Assembly (NCBI GenBank): GCA_900556945.1
Contig: USQP01000062.1
Location: 1-5,524, forward strand
Origin: an uncultured Clostridium sp.
GTDB lineage: Bacteria > Bacillota > Clostridia > TANB77 > CAG-508
Reading direction: 5' to 3'
DNA: 5,524 bases
Shown here: in pieces, positions 1 to 5,524 of the stretch
Layout: every line of letters starts with the position of its first letter
How positions within the stretch are numbered: the stretch's first letter is position 1
Position numbers and translations under genes: made by a program
The notes under the pieces: generated by a model
The model's input: the letters and a program-made list of their open reading frames with translations, nothing else
Databases searched by the model: none
What the model was told of the DNA's origin: nothing

Positions 1-47
1 CTACACTTCTAGCTTCGTCGGCAGCGTCAGATGTGTATAAGAGACAG
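1..47 (+). other. Illumina P5 tail, i5 index and Nextera read-1 transposase adapter (artefact)
   Basis: Bases 15-47 match the Nextera read-1 adapter, including the 19-base Tn5 mosaic end at 29-47. Bases 1-6 (CTACAC) are the end of the P5 flow-cell oligo. Bases 7-14 (TTCTAGCT) sit exactly where the 8-base i5 index belongs, and from memory this is a Nextera XT v2 index. None of it comes from the organism. An automatic caller may start a gene at the GTG at 33, inside the adapter, which would add five false residues to the first gene. Confidence 0.97.
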
Positions 48-401
48 ATTATGGATGATGCTAAAACTTACTATACATATAATAACAATGAAACAGATCT
101 TAATAAGATAGAAATAGAATTAGAGACGATAAAAGATATGGAGCATGAAAATGGAAAAGAAAAAGTCGAAAATAAAACTTATTCATATGAAGAATACAAA
201 ACGATAACATCTTTTACTATGATGGATGTTTCAGAAATAGGAGCAGATAAAGAGGGAAAAACTAGATTTTATTTTGATGGAGATAAATTAGTCTATATTA
301 AAACGATAATAGGTGACAAACAAGAAGTTCTAAAAGTAGATCTTTCATATAATGTGGATAGTAAATTGTTTGAAATACCATCCGATTATCAAGAAATGTA
401 A
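48..401 (+). CDS. C-terminal fragment of an unrecognised, possibly exported protein
   Basis: The frame is open from the adapter junction to a TAA at 399-401, with a second in-frame TAA directly after it. It gives 117 genuine residues, and the true start lies outside the fragment. I do not recognise the family with confidence. The visible part is strongly charged and polar, rich in Lys, Glu, Asp and Asn. It has no membrane segment and no cysteines. Its second half alternates polar and hydrophobic residues like beta strands (TRFYFDGDKLVYIKTII, then EVLKVDLSYNV) and ends LFEIPSDYQEM. This resembles the end of LolA-like or GerS-like clostridial lipoprotein beta-sheet domains, which often finish with a 'F-x-(I/V)-P-x-(D/G)-Y' phrase. 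That resemblance is recalled and weak. No signal peptide can be tested because the N-terminus is missing. A terminator lies 124 bases downstream, so this gene ends its transcription unit. Confidence 0.75.
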   Translation: MMDDAKTYYTYNNNETDLNKIEIELETIKDMEHENGKEKVENKTYSYEEYKTITSFTMMDVSEIGADKEGKTRFYFDGDKLVYIKTIIGDKQEVLKVDLSYNVDSKLFEIPSDYQEM

Positions 402-524
402 TAAGGAAAACAAAGAAGGAAAAGGATGTGTCAAACTAGATTTATACTAAATAAAACGTCTTATTTGAAAAAAAAGCAAGAGGAAAATTAGTAGAAGAAA
501 TTATGTAAAAATAAATAAATCATT

Positions 525-556
525 AAAAAGTTATCCTTTGATAGGATAACTTTTTT
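525..556 (+). terminator. Rho-independent terminator after the first gene
   Basis: Bases 525-537 pair with 543-555 in a 13-bp perfect stem (core GTTATCCT/AGGATAAC) around a 5-base loop. The A run on the 5' side and T run at 551-556 form the lower stem and the U tract. The arms are A- and T-rich enough to act in both directions. It separates the first gene from the promoter at 580. Between 402 and 524 I see only purine-rich AT sequence and no convincing gene. Confidence 0.85.
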
Positions 557-579
557 AATAGATAAAATATAAAAACACC

Positions 580-608
580 TTGAAATATAGAAGAATAAAT
601 GCTATAAT
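580..608 (+). promoter_or_regulatory. Sigma-A promoter of the purA-like gene
   Basis: The -35 box TTGAAA (580-585) and the consensus -10 box TATAAT (603-608) are separated by 17 bases, the optimal spacing. TG at 600-601 adds an extended -10 element. Transcription would start near 614-616, leaving a leader of roughly 55 bases before the ATG at 670. This is the best promoter match in the window and shows that the purA-like gene is transcribed on its own. Confidence 0.85.
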
Positions 609-633
609 GAGCGCAAGTAAGTTTTTATGGTAA

Positions 634-1988
<1,355 letters not shown>

Positions 1989-2034
1989 TGACTAAAAAAT
2001 GAAAAACTGTTACTAAAAACTTACTTTCATTTGG

Positions 2035-2072
2035 TTGTAAGACAGACAAATTTTGTCTGTCTTACAAATTTT
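2035..2072 (+). terminator. Long hairpin after purA, probable terminator
   Basis: Bases 2035-2050 and 2052-2067 form a perfect 16-bp inverted repeat (5' arm TTGTAAGACAGACAAA) around one central base, 46 bases after the purA stop. In RNA the inner A-U pairs would open into a loop. Only a short, interrupted T tract (TTTT at 2069-2072) follows, so termination may be less efficient than at the other hairpins in the window. It could also serve as an RNA 3' end stabiliser. Confidence 0.65.
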
Positions 2073-2103
2073 ATAAAATTACTTGTAATTTTATAAAATT
2101 TGT
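2064..2103. repeat. Second, overlapping AT-rich inverted repeat
   Basis: Bases 2064-2081 are the exact reverse complement of 2086-2103 (18 bp per arm) around the 4-base spacer CTTG. Each arm also contains the self-palindrome AATTTTATAAAATT (2067-2080 and 2087-2100), so the same 14 bases also form a direct repeat with period 20. The left arm shares 2064-2067 with the preceding hairpin, and the right arm contains most of the predicted valS promoter spacer. Its role is unknown. It may be a cruciform, an alternative terminator fold or a binding site over the promoter. Confidence 0.7.
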
Positions 2104-2110
2104 GTAATAA
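2083..2110 (+). promoter_or_regulatory. Probable promoter of the T-box/valS transcript
   Basis: TTGTAA (2083-2088) and TAATAA (2105-2110) are separated by 16 bases and would start transcription near 2117-2120, just before the T-box stem I. An alternative -10 is TAATAT at 2108-2113 with a longer 19-base spacer. Both boxes are weaker than those of the purA promoter. The surrounding sequence is so AT-rich that the exact boxes are uncertain, although a promoter is needed between the purA hairpin and the T-box. Confidence 0.45.
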
Positions 2111-2130
2111 TATATGTATTCAATAAAAAA

Positions 2131-2375
2131 CGAGAAAAAAGAGGAGTAAGTTTAAACTTTCTTAAAAGAGAAAAGAAGCCAAAGGCTGTAAGCTTCTTAA
2201 GAAAAAGGTAAACAGAAGGTAGCTTTTTTGTTAATATTCTGAGAAATATAAATTAGGAATATTCGCGTAAGCTGTGTTGAAAGCTAATTAAGATATGATT
2301 TTATTGTGTAGTAAAATCATAATTAAGGTGGTACCGTGAGAAATTTAACTCGCCCTTATATAGGGTGAGTTTTTT
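2131..2375 (+). promoter_or_regulatory. T-box riboswitch leader of valS (valine, GUA specifier)
   Basis: T-box leaders read the charging state of a tRNA: uncharged tRNA pairs with the leader, stabilises an antiterminator and lets transcription continue. The conserved T-box core AAGGTGGTACCGTGAG lies at 2325-2340, and its UGGU (2329-2332) would pair with a tRNA acceptor end having discriminator A, as in tRNA-Val. Stem I closes by AAAAAAG (2135-2141) with CTTTTTT (2223-2229). The AGTA (2145-2148) and GAA (2215-2217) pair typical of the loop E next to the specifier is present. The codon read after it is GTA (2219-2221), valine. GTTTA (2150-2154) pairs with TAAAC (2209-2213), with further helices above. 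AATATTC (2233-2239) pairs with GAATATT (2257-2263) as stem II, and a 9-bp stem III joins 2295-2303 to 2312-2320. AAGG (2325-2328) can pair with CCTT (2354-2357), which breaks the terminator. Both the specifier and the gene downstream indicate valine. Confidence 0.93.
2347..2375 (+). terminator. valS: Regulated terminator of the valS T-box
   Basis: Bases 2347-2356 pair with 2362-2371 (AACTCGCCCT with AGGGTGAGTT, one G-U pair) around a 5-base loop, followed by a T run to 2375. Its 5' arm overlaps the partner strand of the antiterminator, giving the mutually exclusive folding expected for a T-box. It would stop transcription when tRNA-Val is charged. Confidence 0.9.
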
Positions 2376-2382
2376 GAATGAA

Positions 2383-2389
2383 AAGGAGG
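2383..2389 (+). promoter_or_regulatory. Strong ribosome binding site of valS
   Basis: AAGGAGG, a near-perfect anti-16S match, lies 7 bases before the ATG at 2397 and only 7 bases after the T-box terminator U tract. This fixes the valS start and shows that control is by transcription attenuation, not by hiding the ribosome site in the terminator stem. Confidence 0.9.
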
Positions 2390-2396
2390 AATTTTT

Positions 2397-5090
2397 ATGT
2401 TAAAAGAAAGGTATAATCCAAAAGATTTTGAAGACAAATTGTATGAAGAATGGGAAAAAAAGGGATATTTTAAGCCAAGTATGGATAAGAGAAAAGAAAG
2501 CTATTGCATTATGATGCCTCCTCCAAATGTAACAGGAAAATTGCATATGGGGCATGCTTTAGATGATACCATTCAAGACATCTTAATACGTTTTAAAAGA
2601 ATGCAAGGATATAACACCTTATGGCTTCCTGGTTCTGATCATGCTTCTATTTCTACAGAAATGAAAGTAGTAGAAAAATTAAAAAATGAAGGAAAGACAA
2701 AACAAGAATTAGGAAGAGAAAAATTCTTAGAAGAAGCTTGGGATTGGACTAAGCTATATGGAGGAACAATTCAAGAACAACAAAGAAAACTAGGATGTTC
2801 TTGCGACTGGGAAAGACGTAGATTCACACTAGATAAAGACTTGTCAGAAGCTGTTTTAGAACAATTTGTTAGCCTATATAAAAAAGGATTAATCTATAAA
2901 GGGACTAGAATGATAAACTATTGTCCAAACTGTAAAACTTCAATATCAGATGCAGAAGTTGAATATAAGGAAGAAGCAGGGCATTTATGGCATATTCGAT
3001 ACAAAATAGAAGGAACAGAGGATAGATATATAATTGTTGCAACAACAAGACCAGAAACAATGCTTGGAGATACGGCGGTAGCAGTTCATCCAGATGATGA
3101 AAGGTATCAAGATTTAGTAGGAAAAAAATGTATTTTGCCAATCATGAATAAAGCAATACCAATTATAGCAGATGAGTTTGTAGAAAAAGAATTTGGGACA
3201 GGCTGTGTTAAAATTACACCAGCACATGATATGAATGATTACCAGGCGGGCTTAAGACATAATTTAGAAATAATTGAAGTATTTGATGAAAATAATAAAA
3301 TGGGAGATTTAGTTCCTGAATATAAAGGAATGGATTTAATAGAAGCAAGAAAGGAAATTGTTCAAAAATTAAAGCAAATTGGAGCACTAATAAAAGAAGA
3401 AGACTACACACATAATGTTGCGAAATGTGAGAGATGTAAAAATACCATTGAACCAAAAATATCAGAGCAATGGTTTGTTTCGATGAAAGAATTAGCTAAA
3501 AGAGCAGCAGATTCGGTAAGAAATGAGGAAGCAAGATTTGTACCAAAAAAATATGAAAAGCAATATTTCAATTGGTTAGATCATATACAAGATTGGTGTA
3601 TATCAAGACAATTGTGGTGGGGACATCAAATACCAGCATATTACTGTGAAAAGTGTGGGCATATCAATGTAGAAAAAGATATGCCAGAAAAATGTGAAAA
3701 ATGTGGAAGTACAAACTTGCATCAAGACGAAGATACTTTAGATACATGGTTTAGTTCGGCATTATGGCCATTTTCAACATTAGGTTGGCCAAATACAAAT
3801 ACGGAAGACTATAAAACATTTTATCCAACCAATGTATTAGTAACTGGATTTGACATTATTACATTCTGGGTATCAAGAATGATGTCACAAGGACTAGAAT
3901 TTACTGGTAAAGCACCATTTAAAGATATACTAATCCATGGAATGGTACGTGATAGTCAAGGAAGAAAAATGTCCAAGACATTAGGAAATGGGATAGACCC
4001 GATAGAAATAATTGATGAATACGGTGCAGATGCATTAAGGTTCTCTGTACTTTCTGGAACTACAATGGGAAATGATATCAGATATATGCCTGAGAAATTA
4101 GAGCAAGCATCAAATTTTGCTAATAAAATATGGAATGCGGCTAAATTTATTATCATGAATCGACCAGCTGAAAAAGAATTAGTGGATTTTAGAAAAGCTA
4201 ACTATGATGAAGAAAAATCAACTTATCAAGATAGTTCTTTAAAATTAGCAGATAAATGGATTTTAAACAGATTAAATAAATTAATTTTAGAAGTTACCAA
4301 TAATATAGAAAACTATGATTTGGGAGTTGCTTTAGATAAAATTTACAATTTTATGTGGAATGAATTTTGTGATTGGTATATAGAAATGGCAAAAATAAGA
4401 TTGTATGGAGAAGATAAAAATGAAAAAGTACAAGTGTCTTATGTTTTAAATGAAGTATTTAGAAAATGTTTAAAATTATTACATCCATTTATGCCATTTG
4501 TTACATCTGAAATATATTCTGAACTAGTAACTTATGATGAAAAAGAATTAATGATAAGCAATTGGCCAAAAGTAGAATTAACTAGAGATAACATAAAATT
4601 TAGATACGACAATCAAGAAGAAACAATAGAGAGAGTAAAAGAAATTATAGTAGAAATTAGGAACATTAGAAATACAAAAAACATTCATCCAACTAAAAAA
4701 TCAAATTTAATTTTAGTAACAGAAAAATACGAAAAGGAACTAAAAGAAGCAGAAGGAATACTATTAAAATTTGGCTTCGCTCAAAAAGCAAAAATTCAAA
4801 ACGATAAAGCAGGAATACCAGCAGATAGTATTCAAATTGTTACAGATGGTATTGAATTATATATGCCATTAGAGGGATTAGTTAACTTAGAAGAAGAAAG
4901 AAAAAGATTAGAAGCAGAAAAAACAAGACTTGAAGCAGAAGTTACAAGATGTGAAAAAATGTTATCAAATCCTGGATTTATTAAAAAAGCACCTCAGGCT
5001 AAAATAGAAGAGGAAAAAACAAAACTTGTTAAATATCAAGAAATGCTTGAAAAAATAAGAGAAACTTTGGGGACGGAGCAAAAGTTTTAA
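2397..5090 (+). CDS. valS: Valyl-tRNA synthetase (class Ia)
   Basis: Cytoplasmic enzyme that attaches valine to tRNA-Val using ATP and hydrolyses mischarged threonine. The 897-residue protein is full length for the family. The HIGH signature is HMGH at 50-53 within PPPNVTGKLHMGHAL, followed by GSDHAS (79-84). The CP1 editing domain, about 190-345, carries ATTRPETMLGD from 215 and PAHDMND (275-281). Four CxxC pairs (176-179, 344-347, 417-420, 433-436) suggest bound zinc knuckles. The second ATP signature is KMSKT (524-528), Thr replacing the last Ser of KMSKS. The helical anticodon-binding domain starts near 619 (DKWILNRL). Residues about 831-892 form the C-terminal coiled-coil arm with the typical LSNPGFIKKAP. 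The start is fixed by the AAGGAGG at 2383. The T-box upstream makes expression depend on uncharged tRNA-Val. The isoleucyl and leucyl enzymes are less likely, because the DNA order of motifs, the C-terminal coil and the GUA specifier all indicate valine. The last residues (GTEQKF) look like a non-conserved tail. No folC follows, although that neighbour is common in Bacillota. Confidence 0.98.
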   Translation: MLKERYNPKDFEDKLYEEWEKKGYFKPSMDKRKESYCIMMPPPNVTGKLHMGHALDDTIQDILIRFKRMQGYNTLWLPGSDHASISTEMKVVEKLKNEGKTKQELGREKFLEEAWDWTKLYGGTIQEQQRKLGCSCDWERRRFTLDKDLSEAVLEQFVSLYKKGLIYKGTRMINYCPNCKTSISDAEVEYKEEAGHLWHIRYKIEGTEDRYIIVATTRPETMLGDTAVAVHPDDERYQDLVGKKCILPIMNKAIPIIADEFVEKEFGTGCVKITPAHDMNDYQAGLRHNLEIIEVFDENNKMGDLVPEYKGMDLIEARKEIVQKLKQIGALIKEEDYTHNVAKCERCKNTIEPKISEQWFVSMKELAKRAADSVRNEEARFVPKKYEKQYFNWLDHIQDWCISRQLWWGHQIPAYYCEKCGHINVEKDMPEKCEKCGSTNLHQDEDTLDTWFSSALWPFSTLGWPNTNTEDYKTFYPTNVLVTGFDIITFWVSRMMSQGLEFTGKAPFKDILIHGMVRDSQGRKMSKTLGNGIDPIEIIDEYGADALRFSVLSGTTMGNDIRYMPEKLEQASNFANKIWNAAKFIIMNRPAEKELVDFRKANYDEEKSTYQDSSLKLADKWILNRLNKLILEVTNNIENYDLGVALDKIYNFMWNEFCDWYIEMAKIRLYGEDKNEKVQVSYVLNEVFRKCLKLLHPFMPFVTSEIYSELVTYDEKELMISNWPKVELTRDNIKFRYDNQEETIERVKEIIVEIRNIRNTKNIHPTKKSNLILVTEKYEKELKEAEGILLKFGFAQKAKIQNDKAGIPADSIQIVTDGIELYMPLEGLVNLEEERKRLEAEKTRLEAEVTRCEKMLSNPGFIKKAPQAKIEEEKTKLVKYQEMLEKIRETLGTEQKF

Positions 5091-5140
5091 ACAAGATTTG
5101 TCTAATTTATTATTGATATACTAAAAAATAAAAACTTATC

Positions 5141-5189
5141 TATCAAAAAGGAACAGTTTACTATTGTAAGGGACTGTCCTTTTTTGATA
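5141..5189. terminator. Bidirectional terminator between valS and the convergent gene
   Basis: TATCAAAAAGG (5141-5151) pairs with CCTTTTTTGATA (5178-5189) with one bulged T. It continues as ACAGT (5153-5157) with ACTGT (5173-5177) and an inner TTAC/GTAA stem capped by TATT (5162-5165), with a bulged GGG at 5170-5172. The A run on one arm and T run at 5180-5185 on the other let it end transcripts from both sides. This suits the convergent arrangement of valS (stop at 5090) and the minus-strand gene (stop at 5205). Confidence 0.85.
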
Positions 5190-5204
5190 TACGTATTCAA
5201 ATAA

Positions 5205-5491
5205 TTAAATAGACATACGGTTGATTTTTGTCTTACTAACATTAAAATAGCTGGAAATATATGACTGTCTAATTTGATAAGAATAAATTAAATCATGACA
5301 TACCTTTTTTAATAAAATGTTATCTTTCTTGATGATATTTATATCAAAATCATTTTTCTGTATATACAAATCAATTATTTTATAGGCGCTCATTTTATCA
5401 GGCTTTGAATAAGAGTCGATATCAAAAAAAGAATATAAAGAATCCGAAATGTTTAAAATTTCTTCTAAAAAATTGTTATTTCCATTAGAAA
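5205..5491 (-). CDS. C-terminal fragment with helix-turn-helix-like end; possible IS200-like/REP-associated transposase
   Basis: The minus-strand frame is open from the right adapter junction down to a TAA at 5205-5207, giving about 94 genuine residues. The 5' part is lost, so the methionine at 5391-5393 is almost certainly internal; in-frame codons upstream of it (including FLEEILNISDSLYSFF) remain open to 5491. The fragment is helical and Lys/Ile/Tyr/Ser-rich, has no membrane segment, and ends SYQIRQSYISSYFNVSKTKI plus six residues. That end has the shape of the 'IRQ-(I/L)-a-r-x-(T/F)-g-(V/I)-S-k-x-x-(V/I)' helix-turn-helix found after the catalytic domain of many IS200-like and REP-associated tyrosine transposases in Clostridia. 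The match is by recalled pattern only. The HUH and Tyr catalytic motifs would lie in the missing part. A different HTH regulator is the alternative. It converges on valS and shares the terminator at 5141-5189. Confidence 0.6.
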
Positions 5492-5524
5492 CTGTCTCTC
5501 ATACACATCTCCGAGCCCACGAGA
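5492..5524 (+). other. Nextera read-2 transposase adapter (artefact)
   Basis: This is the reverse complement of the Nextera read-2 adapter: mosaic end at 5492-5510, then CCGAGCCCACGAGA at 5511-5524. There is one difference from the standard mosaic end, C instead of T at 5500. It marks the end of real DNA at 5491 and truncates the minus-strand gene. Confidence 0.96.

Noticed and set aside
33..47. GTG start of the first ORF
   Set aside because: It lies inside the Nextera adapter; only bases from 48 are biological.
449..466. Imperfect dyad AAATAAaACGTcTTATTT
   Set aside because: It has mismatched positions and low complexity, lies between a stop codon and a terminator, and has no promoter or gene to regulate.
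426..491. 21-codon ORF beginning MCQTRFILNK after AAGGA-like sequence
   Set aside because: It is too short, has no recognisable features, the purine-rich context gives Shine-Dalgarno-like words by chance, and no promoter is evident.
2905..4156. Three minus-strand ORFs of 66-80 codons (2905-3141, 3214-3456, 3956-4156)
   Set aside because: They lie entirely inside valS on the opposite strand, have no ribosome binding sites, and their hydrophobic Leu/Tyr/Phe-rich composition is what antisense of AT-rich coding DNA gives.

Overview
The window looks like one complete sequenced fragment from a low-GC Gram-positive bacterium (Bacillota, probably a Clostridia-type gut or environmental lineage). The reasons are the strongly AT-rich DNA, frequent AGA and AAA codons, AGGAGG-type ribosome binding sites, a T-box riboswitch in front of an aminoacyl-tRNA synthetase gene, and a clostridial-looking valyl-tRNA synthetase. 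Both ends are not biological. Bases 1-47 are an Illumina P5/i5/Nextera read-1 adapter and bases 5492-5524 are the Nextera read-2 adapter, so genuine DNA runs only from 48 to 5491.

Layout, left to right: (a) 48-401, the C-terminal part of an unrecognised protein, cut by the left adapter; (b) 525-556, an intrinsic terminator; (c) a near-consensus sigma-A promoter at 580-608 and a short leader with a perfect 14-bp palindrome; (d) 670-1988, a divergent adenylosuccinate synthetase gene (purA-like), broken after codon 284 by an exact 14-bp tandem duplication; (e) 2035-2103, two overlapping long inverted repeats that include the purA terminator and run into the next promoter; (f) 2131-2375, a valine-type T-box leader with a GUA specifier, followed by a strong ribosome binding site; (g) 2397-5090, an intact valS; (h) 5141-5189, a terminator hairpin shared by convergent genes; (i) 5205-5491 on the minus strand, the C-terminus of a protein ending in a helix-turn-helix-like segment, possibly an IS200-like or REP-associated transposase, cut by the right adapter.

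The genes do not form one pathway. purA-like and valS each have their own promoter and terminator, so they are separate transcription units. valS is most likely induced when uncharged tRNA-Val accumulates. The purA-like gene would make adenylosuccinate from IMP and aspartate if the duplication were absent. As read here it gives a 288-residue product lacking the aspartate-binding loop and the guanine pocket.

I did not find a convincing undescribed system. The points most worth a second look are the 14-bp duplication in the purA-like gene, that protein's unusual nucleotide-pocket residues, and the adapter-bounded nature of the molecule, which affects how far single-base claims can be trusted.
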